DNA of 20,440 nucleotides, taken from the NCBI GenBank assembly GCA_034440115.1, contig JAWXBM010000067.1:1-20440 (forward strand), written 5' to 3'. The notes under the pieces are model-generated. The model was not told where the DNA came from, made no database searches, and saw only the letters and a program-made list of their open reading frames with translations. Origin of the DNA: JAWXBM01 sp034440115. Lineage in GTDB: Bacteria; Pseudomonadota; Gammaproteobacteria; Xanthomonadales; SZUA-36. Every line of letters begins with the position of its first letter. Position 1 is the stretch's first letter. Below are positions 1 to 6,682 of this stretch, piece by piece. The position numbers were made by a program, and so were the translations under genes.

Positions 1-716
1 CTCGCCGCTCGCCATCATCAGAAAGAGCAACTGGCTGATCAGATAACCGAACTGGCCGCCCATATCCATGCAGCTACTTTTCGATTGCTGGAATTGATTC
101 ACGAGTTTGATGCGTGTGAAGGTTGGGCGGGTGAAGGTGTGCTCTCCTGCGCCCATTGGCTGAACTGGAAATGTGGCATGGCGCTGGGTGTGGCACGCGA
201 GCGGATTCGGGTGGCTCATGCTTTGAAGGATTTACCTAAAATCAGCCAGACATTCCGCAAAGGCAAAATCAGCTATTCCAAGGTGCGCGCCATGACCCGA
301 GTAGCAACGCGCAAGACCGAAAACTATTTGTTGATGATTGCGCATTACGGCACCGCCAGCCATGTGGAGCGACTGGTACGGAATTATCGTTCAGTGAAGC
401 GCAACGAGGCATTAGCAAAAGCCAATGAGCAGCATCTGCACCGGGAGCTGAGTTGGTTTGAGGATGATGAGGGTTATTGGGTAATCCGTGGGCGCTTACC
501 TCCTGAAACGGGTGCCCTGGTGCAGCAGGTGCTGGACCAGGCGATGGAAGAACAATATCAGGAACTGCAGGACGTTCCCGCGGGAACGCTGACGAGCTGT
601 TCAAGCTGAACCAGAATCGGGCCGTTCGAATCACCCCGAAATCACCACAAAGCCATTGGATGGGTGAAAAGATGGATGATCAGTTGGCGGTTGAGGGCTT
701 GTTGTTCAGGGAGTAG
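1..716 (+). pseudogene. DUF222 / HNH-endonuclease family gene, 5' cut by window edge, internally deleted and frameshifted
   Basis: The reading frame is open from base 1 and encodes 202 residues of a DUF222-type helical domain (13E12-repeat family), with the typical segments SCAHWLNWKCGMALGVARERIRVA, KISYSKVRAMTRVA and a glycine-rich strand before PPETGALVQQVLDQA. It then ends in an out-of-frame tail at 607-609. In a different frame, from about base 588 to the TAG at 714-716, the sequence continues as ADELFKLNQNRA and finishes with HWMGEKMDDQLAVEGLL, which resembles the usual extreme C-terminus of these proteins. Family members are normally around 400-500 residues with a C-terminal HNH nuclease. 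Here the HNH segment (H-N-H with its Cys pairs) is absent, so an internal deletion plus frame change is inferred. The frame switch coincides with a 16-bp palindrome at 573-588. The family assignment is from recognition of the sequence; the deletion model is inference. An assembly artefact is possible but would not supply the missing HNH part. Confidence 0.75.
573..588. repeat. 16-bp perfect palindrome at the break in the DUF222 gene
   Basis: CGTTCCCGCGGGAACG reads identically on both strands. It lies exactly where the DUF222 frame stops making sense and the downstream frame resumes. It could be a deletion or insertion footprint, or simply a coding coincidence; the sequence alone cannot decide. 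Confidence 0.5.
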
Positions 717-780
717 TGGCGGCCAAGTCACAAATCTGGATCGTCATTTCAGTTTACGTCCTGGGGCCATCGTGTTGGAA

Positions 781-812
781 CATCACTGGCTAAAAGCCTT
801 TAGCCAGTGATG
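781..812. terminator. Strong hairpin, probable bidirectional terminator between convergent genes
   Basis: A perfect 14-bp stem (arm CATCACTGGCTAAA at 781-794, its complement at 799-812) closes a 4-base loop. An outer 6-bp pair, TTGGAA at 775-780 with TTCCAA at 820-825, extends it across a bulge. It sits between the 3' end of the DUF222 remnant and the 3' end of the cupin gene, the expected place for a shared terminator. Neither side has a convincing run of T, so Rho-independent action is uncertain. It could instead be a dispersed palindromic repeat. Confidence 0.55.
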
Positions 813-829
813 GTTGGTATTCCAATCTT

Positions 830-1174
830 TCAGCTTACGACCATGTAAACCTTACGCACTTTTTCAAGCACGGTTGCAGTGCCTTTCCAGCCTTTTGGAA
901 AAACCCAGCTATCGCCGGCTTTGACTTCTGTTACATGGCCACTTTCCGATGTCAGTACCCAATGTCCTTCCAGCAAATGGCAAAATTCAGTGATATCCAG
1001 ATCCAGTTTCAGTGAGCCTGGCTCGCATTCCCAGGTTCCGGTATTCAGGTTGCCTTCTGCAAAAAATGAAGAATAGGTTTGTTTGGGTAATTCACCGATG
1101 GGCTCGCCAAACGAATCGACATGAACCAAGTCTGTGAGCTTGGCGCATTGGTGTTGAACACTGATTTCGGGCAT
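830..1174 (-). CDS. Small cupin protein (DUF861 / Cupin_3 type)
   Basis: This gene encodes 114 residues, about one conserved cupin barrel. The segment from residue 50 to the end has the pattern of Cupin_3 (PF05899) proteins: GSLKLDLDITEFCHLLEGHW, followed by GHVTEVKAGDSWVFPKGWKGTATV. These are the two cupin motifs with the characteristic PKGW(K/R)G turn. The family includes ureidoglycine aminohydrolase-like proteins and many uncharacterised single-domain cupins, and no specific reaction can be assigned. There is no signal peptide, so it is probably cytoplasmic. The ATG start is supported by AAGGAG placed 6-7 bases upstream on the minus strand. It lies downstream of the DUF885 gene in the same direction, 74 bases away, with no evident shared function. 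Confidence 0.9.
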   Translation of the reverse strand: MPEISVQHQCAKLTDLVHVDSFGEPIGELPKQTYSSFFAEGNLNTGTWECEPGSLKLDLDITEFCHLLEGHWVLTSESGHVTEVKAGDSWVFPKGWKGTATVLEKVRKVYMVVS

Positions 1175-1209
1175 GAATTTCTCCTTGGTATGAAGTGATT
1201 GGTGATTGA

Positions 1210-1231
1210 GGCCAGAGTATAAACTCTGACC
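1210..1231. repeat. Imperfect palindrome resembling a REP-like element
   Basis: The core CAGAGT (1213-1218) and ACTCTG (1223-1228) flanks a 4-base centre, and pairing extends outward by GG/CC across one mismatch. The minus-strand reading GGGGTCAGAGT is reminiscent of short palindromes associated with REP-type transposases in gammaproteobacteria. No second copy was noticed in the window, so this is only a candidate. It could also act as a weak terminator for the DUF885 gene. Confidence 0.3.
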
Positions 1232-1248
1232 CCTGCAATTCTGGGCTT

Positions 1249-3105
1249 CTAATTTGTCTGCGAACTCCCAATCCAGCGATCAATCTGCGCTTCCAACACA
1301 CTCAGCGGAACTCTGCCGGTACCCAACACTTGCGCATGAAACTCACGGATATCAAATTCATCACCCAGCGCTAACTCGGCGCGATCGCGTAATTCCTGAA
1401 TTTTGAGCTGGCCTATTTTGTAAGCCAATGCCTGCGAAGGAATGGCCATAAAACGCTCGGCTTCGGATACGGCGCTTGCTTCGGAAACGGGCGAGTTGGC
1501 ATACATGTAATCCAACACCTCTTCACGGGTCCAGCCGAAGTAATGGAAGCCGGTGTCGACTACCAGTCGAATGGAGCGCCATAACTCAGCGTTTAGCTTG
1601 CCAAAGTACTGATAAGGATCGGTATAAGCGCCCAGGCCTTTGCCAAGGGATTCAGCATACAAACCCCAACCTTCGCTGTAAGCCGTGGCGCTGCCAAACT
1701 GGCGGAAGCGCGGCAGGTTGGTGAGTTCCAGCGTTAAAGCCACCTGGAAATGGTGCCCTGGAACCGCCTCGTGCAGGTACAGGGATTCCATAGCCCACTT
1801 GGGCCGGGCGGAAAGATCATAGGCATTGGCAAAAAACACGCCTTTGCGGCTGCCATCGGGTGATGCGGCGCGGTATTGCCCGCCCGCTGCAGATTTTTCC
1901 CGAAAGGGCTCAACCAGGCGTATTTCAAAATCTGCCTTGGGTATGATTTTGAACAGCTTGGGTGCATTGGGATCGATGACCTGCCGCAAGGCGATATAGC
2001 CATCCAGCAAAGCCTGCCGCTCGGTGTAGTAAAACTTCGGATCGGTGCTGAGGAAATCGAAAAACTCGTTCAGGTTCCCTTCGAAGCCAACTTGTTGCAT
2101 CACTACTTTCATTTCCTCGTGAATGCGCGCTACTTCGCGGAGTCCAATTGCGTGGATTTCTTCAGCACCAAGATCGGTCGTGGTGGTTTGCTTTACCAGG
2201 AACTCATAGCGCTCAGCCCCGCCCGGCAGAGCGTTCATGCCATGTGTTTCCCGCGCCGCAGCGAGATAGTCCTCGTTGATAAAGTCGCGCATCTCGCGGT
2301 AAGCAGGGATCAGTTGATCTTCAATGGCGGCCGTGTAGGCCAGGGTAAGACGCTCCCGGTCTTCCGCAGAAAAGGATTCCGGCATATTGCGAATGGGCTG
2401 GTAGAAGCCACTGTTCTCGGCCGTATCCACCAATTGGGACTCTAATTGCGGGATGACGTTCTCCATCAATACACGGGGCACCGTCAATCCAACTTCAATG
2501 CCTTGCTGCATATTGGTCTGCGCCTGTTGCATCCAGACCACGAAGCCATCAACCCGGCCGCGAAAATTGTCATAGTCCTGCACCGTTTCAAAGGGCTGCA
2601 GGCCTGAGCCGCTACCAAGCTGCACAAAGGAATTGTGTACACCACGGAACTGGTTCAGCGGCATCAACTCATCGGCGAAATCGAAATTACGCAGGTCCAT
2701 TTCCCGCTCAGCTTTGAAAATCTCGTAATTCAGCAAATCTTCTTCGTTCAACAATGTTGCGTCAATGGTCATCAAGCGGTCGAGAGAAGCTTGTTCCAAC
2801 TCCTGCGCAGCGGCCAACCATTCTGGGCCGATGTCATTGGCATACTGGTCGTTGAAACGGTTGTCGCCGATAAAAGTGGCAAAGGTCGGGTTCAGTTCCA
2901 AATAGCCTTCAAAGTATTCTTCGAACAGTTGGTGTAGAGCCAAGACGTTTTGTCCGGTGGATTGAGCGGTAGCGGCTTCAGCGTCGATTGACCCAGAGCT
3001 TTCCCCGGTAGTTTCAGCGCTGATCGCGGTGTCGGGTGCTTGCTCTGAGCAGGCAGAAATCAGGCTAAGCAGCAGGATAAGTGCCAGGATTCGAAAGACC
3101 GTCAT
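1249..3105 (-). CDS. DUF885 family lipoprotein, putative zinc peptidase
   Basis: From the ATG at 3105 the product is 618 residues. It opens with a lipoprotein signal, MTVFRILALILLLSLISAC, with Cys19 as the likely lipidated residue, followed by a low-complexity Ser/Thr/Ala/Glu linker to about residue 45. The rest matches DUF885 (PF05960): the signature HEAVPGHHFQ at residues 445-454 (HE-x3-GH-x2-Q) and, about 35 residues on, TAYSEGWGLYAE. These are the family's presumed metal-binding and catalytic elements, and the length is normal. A longer GTG start at 3150 exists, but it would bury the signal peptide behind 15 residues, so the lipobox start is preferred although no strong ribosome binding site precedes it. 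The likely location is the periplasmic face of a membrane. The substrate is unknown; peptide or ester hydrolysis is inferred from the family. Confidence 0.93.
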   Translation of the reverse strand: MTVFRILALILLLSLISACSEQAPDTAISAETTGESSGSIDAEAATAQSTGQNVLALHQLFEEYFEGYLELNPTFATFIGDNRFNDQYANDIGPEWLAAAQELEQASLDRLMTIDATLLNEEDLLNYEIFKAEREMDLRNFDFADELMPLNQFRGVHNSFVQLGSGSGLQPFETVQDYDNFRGRVDGFVVWMQQAQTNMQQGIEVGLTVPRVLMENVIPQLESQLVDTAENSGFYQPIRNMPESFSAEDRERLTLAYTAAIEDQLIPAYREMRDFINEDYLAAARETHGMNALPGGAERYEFLVKQTTTTDLGAEEIHAIGLREVARIHEEMKVVMQQVGFEGNLNEFFDFLSTDPKFYYTERQALLDGYIALRQVIDPNAPKLFKIIPKADFEIRLVEPFREKSAAGGQYRAASPDGSRKGVFFANAYDLSARPKWAMESLYLHEAVPGHHFQVALTLELTNLPRFRQFGSATAYSEGWGLYAESLGKGLGAYTDPYQYFGKLNAELWRSIRLVVDTGFHYFGWTREEVLDYMYANSPVSEASAVSEAERFMAIPSQALAYKIGQLKIQELRDRAELALGDEFDIREFHAQVLGTGRVPLSVLEAQIDRWIGSSQTN

Positions 3106-3380
3106 GTGAATTACCGCGTGTGCATGATTTTGAGGCGCAAAGGAGAACACTGCATATCTGCGCTGTGCAAGACTTTAAGTGCATGGAGTCCACATTTCCT
3201 GATCATTCAGTGGCTCCAATGCCGGGCTGGATGGAGATGATGAAACCGCTCAAGTCGCTGGCGACACAGCCGCCATTTGCGATGCGGAAATCACTCCAGA
3301 CTATCGGTACAACGATCGATTTTATTACACGGGCGCTACTGCCATCACACGATTGCTTCCTTAAGTGCTATCATAGGTTC

Positions 3381-3776
3381 GTGAGCAAGTACTTGACATT
3401 GCTGTTGATTCTGGCTTTATCGCTGCCGCCTTTGCAGGCGGTAAACTGTGAAATGGAGCAGGGTCAAGCCAATCAACCGCAAGGCAACCAGCATGTTATG
3501 GACTCTGCTAAGCCAATGGCTGCACATCATGAGCAGAAGGTTGCTGAACACGGCCAGTCTGGCAACATGCCTGATTGTTGTGCTTTAGAACCTGCCGCAC
3601 AGAACCAGGACTGCGATGAAACCATGGACTGCGGCACTTGCTCAGCATTAGTTTCGCTACCGGGCAGCACGGCGATGATCTCCGGTCAGTCAGCCTTTTC
3701 CTATAGCGCAAGCATGCGTTCTGGCTTGATGGGTCCCAGCCACTCATTCCCGCCTTACCGACCTCCTATTTCCTGA
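3381..3776 (+). CDS. Small exported Cys/His/Met-rich protein preceding the cus genes
   Basis: The GTG start at 3381 gives 131 residues beginning with a hydrophobic signal, SKYLTLLLILALSLPPLQA. The mature part has Cys23, a His/Met/Gln-rich stretch (residues 25-63, including HH at 49-50), and then a cysteine cluster: C66, C67, C78, C84 and C87 in the order CC-x10-C-x5-C-x2-C. The tail is Ser/Pro-rich. It lies on the same strand as the Cu/Ag efflux genes, 126 bases upstream of the outer-membrane factor, so a role in periplasmic binding or delivery of copper or silver is inferred. No named family was recognised. Comparable short Cys-rich proteins are often seen beside copper or heavy-metal efflux operons. 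The open frame extends upstream to 3081, but only the 3381 start places the signal peptide at the N-terminus. Shine-Dalgarno support is weak (ATAGG, close to the start). Confidence 0.65.
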   Translation: MSKYLTLLLILALSLPPLQAVNCEMEQGQANQPQGNQHVMDSAKPMAAHHEQKVAEHGQSGNMPDCCALEPAAQNQDCDETMDCGTCSALVSLPGSTAMISGQSAFSYSASMRSGLMGPSHSFPPYRPPIS

Positions 3777-3787
3777 ACTGCGTATTC

Positions 3788-3810
3788 CGGGCCGTTTTAA
3801 CGCAGGCCCG
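3788..3810 (+). promoter_or_regulatory. Hairpin between the Cys-rich gene and the outer-membrane factor gene
   Basis: CGGGCC (3788-3793) pairs with GGCCCG (3805-3810), and CGTT/AACG (3793-3796 with 3799-3802) offers an alternative inner stem. It lies 12 bases after the Cys-rich stop codon. It could reduce read-through or protect mRNA ends inside the operon. There is no T-run, so terminator activity is doubtful. Confidence 0.3.
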
Positions 3811-3813
3811 CAT

Positions 3814-3848
3814 GATGGCCCAATTGATGGCCCAGTTGATGGCTTATC
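3814..3848 (+). repeat. 12-bp tandem repeat, about three units
   Basis: GATGGCCCAATT (3814-3825) is followed directly by GATGGCCCAGTT (3826-3837) and a decayed third unit starting GATGGC at 3838. It lies in the untranslated gap ahead of the efflux gene. Slipped-strand expansion or a repeated protein-binding site are both possible; function is unknown. Confidence 0.7.
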
Positions 3849-3902
3849 AAAAGCTTTGACGGCGCTTTTCTGAAGGATGCCCCAGCAGTTCCGGAGATCA
3901 CT

Positions 3903-5177
3903 ATGTTTTATGCATCTACGCACTTTGGCGTTAAAGCCTTTAGCCTGGGAATTTTGCTCTGGCTGACACTGCCTCCCAGTTCGGTAGCTCAGGCGCTGAG
4001 CCTGGCTGAGGCAGAACGTTTGGTGCTGGCCAATGACCCGGCCATGCGCTCGGTCGAGTTCAAAAGCCAGGCGCTGGAAGAAATGTCGGTGGCCGCCGGG
4101 CAGTTGCCAGACCCTATGCTGAGAGTCGGCGTCATGTCCTTGCCACTCGACAGTTTTGAGTTCGGCCAGGAGCCCATGACCCAGGCCGTAGTTGGACTGG
4201 TGCAGAAATTCCCGCGCGGTGACAGCCGCGAGCTCCGCTCCAGACAATTCCAGCAGCAAGCAGAAATGCTGGATGAATCTTTGCTGGATCAGCAACTGCA
4301 GATCACGCTGGCGGTACGCGAACTGTATCTTGAGGTGGTCAAGCAAAGGAAGCGGGCGGCCATCAACGCTGAAGCAATCCAGATTTTCACTGATTTTTCC
4401 GATATCACGCGTGATTACTACGCTACCGGCCGGGTGAATCAGCAAGATGTGTTGCAGGCCGTGGTGGAGCTGGCCAAGGCTGAAGAGAGAGCCCGGCAAA
4501 TTTCAGAAGGGGAAAATCGTGCCCGGGCCCGCTTGTCGACCTGGTTGGGTGAAGCCTCGCGTTTGGATCTCAGCGACGATTGGCCCAGCCTGCCGGATCC
4601 ATTGCCGCTGGATGATCTTTATGAACGAATCAAAACACACCCGCGCATTCTGGCCCTGCAGAAAAAGATCAATTACTCAGAAACCGGCGTGTAGCTGGCC
4701 CGCCAGGCCTACCGGCCGGAATTTTCGATCGATGTAGCCTATGGCGCGCGCAGTGGTCACGAAATGGACGGCAGTTCTCGGGCTGATCTGTTTTCGCTGA
4801 TGCTGGTGATGGATTTGCCGCTGTTTCATGACCAGCGCCAGGATCGCGTTACCGCCTCCATGATCGCAGAATCCTCGGCGGCCATGTTTAATCGTGATGA
4901 TCTGTATCGGCGCATGAAAAGCGAAGCAGAACTGAATGCGGTTACGCTCAGCAAGCAACAGGAAAGCATCGCGTTTTTCAGCAACAGCATTTTGCCTGAG
5001 GCCCAGTTCAGTGCGGAATCATCGTTTGATGCCTACCAGTCTTCGGTGGGTGATCTCACCAGTTTGTTGCGTGCGCAAATTACCGAAATTGATTTGCGAC
5101 TGGAGTTTGTGCGCATTCAGGCCGAGGCTTTGAAGTCACAGGCTCGCCTGCTTTATTTCCAGGGAGAGAATTCATGA
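3903..5177 (+). pseudogene. cusC: CusC/TolC-type outer-membrane factor interrupted by an in-frame amber codon
   Basis: The frame encodes a signal peptide (to about residue 29, ...PPSSVAQA), then an outer-membrane efflux protein with the classical start LSLAEAERLVLANDPAMRSVEFKSQA and long heptad-like helices. At 4692-4694 a TAG stops it after 263 residues (...INYSETGV). The same frame then runs on uninterrupted for 160 more codons as LARQAYRPEFSIDVAYGARSG to the natural stop at 5177, making 424 residues in total, the usual size for CusC/CzcC relatives. The second half has the expected second OEP repeat. A GGAG sequence 6-7 bases before the ATG supports the start. The last bases overlap the adaptor gene (ATGA), so the operon architecture is intact. 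A recent nonsense mutation, a sequencing error or amber suppression are the alternatives; the truncated product could not form a trimeric channel. Symbol given by homology and operon position. Confidence 0.85.
4692..4694 (+). other. Premature in-frame TAG in the outer-membrane factor gene
   Basis: The TAG lies between codons for Val and Leu-Ala-Arg-Gln-Ala in an otherwise continuous frame. One base change from CAG, GAG or AAG would create it. No plausible restart lies close behind: the next in-frame ATG is at 4764, without a clear ribosome binding site and without an export signal. Confidence 0.85.
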
Positions 5178-6682
5178 ACAGCAAAATCGTGATGTTATTG
5201 CTGGTGGTAGCCGCCTTGATTGGTGGTTTTGTCATCGGCGCTCGCAGTTCAGCTCCTATAACTGCTGATGCTGCGCCCAGCGACGTTACAGCGGAAGAAA
5301 AAAAGCCGCTGTACTGGGTTGCGCCGATGGACCCCAACTACCGCCGCGATCAGCCCGGTAAATCGCCCATGGGCATGGACCTGGTGCCCGTCTATGCCGA
5401 GCAATCAGAAGACGACGGTGCTATCCGCATCAACCCGTCGGTGGAAAACAACCTGGGTATTCGTACCGAGAAAGTGCGGGTAGGGCCTTTATGGCGCCGC
5501 GTCGAGGCCACTGCTTCCGTAGGCATGGATGAAACCCTGATAGCCAATATCAGTGTCCGTACTCAGGGCTGGATAGCGCATTTGTCCATCAACGCCGAAG
5601 GCGAGCGGGTGAAGAAGAACCAGTTGCTGTTTGAGTTGTACTCGCCGGAACTGGTCAATGCGCAAAAGGAATTCCTCCAGGCGCTCAAGCGCAGTGGCAC
5701 TCGTTTGATCAGCGGCTCGACCGAAAAACTGCGGGCCCTGGGCATGATCCAGAATGAAATTGCTGCTCTGGAAAAAACCGCTATGGTCTCGGAAAACATT
5801 CGAGTGGTGGCACCACAGGATGGCATTGTCTCCTCGCTGCGTGTGCGTGAAGGCATGTACGTGCAACCCAATTCCACCATCATGAGCCTGGCTGATTTGT
5901 CCAGTGTCTGGCTGCAGGCCGAAGTATTTGAGTCGCAAGCGGAGTGGGTGGCAGCCGGGCAGGCGGCCAAGGCCAGTCTGGATTATCTGCCGGCCTACGA
6001 ATTCAATGGTCAGGTTGATTATGTCTACCCGGTGCTGGACCCCAAGACGCGTACTTTGCGTGTGCGTCTGCGCTTTGATAACCCAGAGGAACGACTGAAG
6101 CCCAATATGTATGCCCGGGTTTCCATTTACGGCAAGCTGCATCCCAACGCATTGAGCATTTCCCGTGAAGCATTGATCCAATCCAAAGCCAGCAACCGTG
6201 TGGTGGTGGCGCTGGGCGATGGACGTTTCCGGGTGCATGAAGTGCTCACGGGCGTGGAGAGTGGTGAATCGGTAGAAATTCTTGCTGGCCTCGCTGAAGG
6301 TGACGAGGTGGTGACTTCGGCACAATTCCTGCTGGATTCAGAGGCCAGCCTCAATGGTGCCGTCAGGCGGCTGGATACCCTGCCTCGGCACGATGATCAG
6401 CGAATGCCAGAGCGGGTAATTGCCAGCGGGCGGGTCGATGCCGTCTATCCGGAGCGGAACCGTATCCGCATCACCCATGGTCCGATCGATGCACTGGCAT
6501 GGCCGGCCATGACCATGGAGTTCGATGTGGTGGGCGACACCGACCTGGGCAGTATCCGCAGTGGCCAGAATATCCGCTTCAGCCTGGAGCAACAGCACGC
6601 AGGCGAATACGCCATTGTCAGTCTGGGCCAGGATGCCGAAGTGCAGATGAATAGTGATCCGCAGAGTCATCAACATGATTGA
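5174..6682 (+). CDS. cusB: CusB-type RND periplasmic adaptor with N-terminal metal-binding head and fused CusF-like domain
   Basis: The 502-residue membrane-fusion protein joins the inner-membrane pump to the outer-membrane duct and passes Cu(I)/Ag(I) to the pump. Residues 1-23 are an uncleaved anchor or signal. Residues 47-74 (YWVAPMDPNYRRDQPGKSPM, then GMDLVPVY) form a heavy-metal-binding head whose Met52, Met66 and Met68 correspond to the copper methionines of E. coli CusB. HlyD-type barrel-sandwich and beta-barrel domains follow from about 85 to 400. Residues about 412-490 form a CusF-like domain with H435, W443, M446 and M448 in the exact H-x7-W-x2-M-x-M spacing of CusF. The C-terminus is short and His-rich (SHQHD). 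The ATG at 5174 overlaps the preceding stop by 4 bases and the stop overlaps the cusA start by 8, implying translational coupling. In E. coli CusF is a separate protein; the fused form is known in other bacteria. Confidence 0.95.
   Translation: MNSKIVMLLLVVAALIGGFVIGARSSAPITADAAPSDVTAEEKKPLYWVAPMDPNYRRDQPGKSPMGMDLVPVYAEQSEDDGAIRINPSVENNLGIRTEKVRVGPLWRRVEATASVGMDETLIANISVRTQGWIAHLSINAEGERVKKNQLLFELYSPELVNAQKEFLQALKRSGTRLISGSTEKLRALGMIQNEIAALEKTAMVSENIRVVAPQDGIVSSLRVREGMYVQPNSTIMSLADLSSVWLQAEVFESQAEWVAAGQAAKASLDYLPAYEFNGQVDYVYPVLDPKTRTLRVRLRFDNPEERLKPNMYARVSIYGKLHPNALSISREALIQSKASNRVVVALGDGRFRVHEVLTGVESGESVEILAGLAEGDEVVTSAQFLLDSEASLNGAVRRLDTLPRHDDQRMPERVIASGRVDAVYPERNRIRITHGPIDALAWPAMTMEFDVVGDTDLGSIRSGQNIRFSLEQQHAGEYAIVSLGQDAEVQMNSDPQSHQHD

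Noticed and set aside
1876..2445. 189-residue plus-strand ORF inside the DUF885 gene
   Set aside because: Antisense to a complete, recognised gene; no ribosome binding site and no domain.
3081..3380. Upstream extension of the Cys-rich ORF
   Set aside because: It would bury the signal peptide behind 100 unconvincing residues and overlap the DUF885 start; the GTG at 3381 is preferred.
3744..4499. 251-residue minus-strand ORF opposite the outer-membrane factor
   Set aside because: Antisense shadow of the TolC-type gene and of the tandem repeat (GPSIGPSCGP); no family features.
4764..5177. Separate gene beginning after the amber codon
   Set aside because: No ribosome binding site or signal peptide; it is simply the second half of the outer-membrane factor in the same frame.
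5489..6325. 278-residue minus-strand ORF opposite cusB
   Set aside because: It lies entirely antisense to a well-supported gene and has His/Gln-rich random composition; a shadow frame.
6654..6674. GTG start seven codons upstream for cusA
   Set aside because: The ATG at 6675 gives the family's usual N-terminus and a natural 8-base overlap with cusB.
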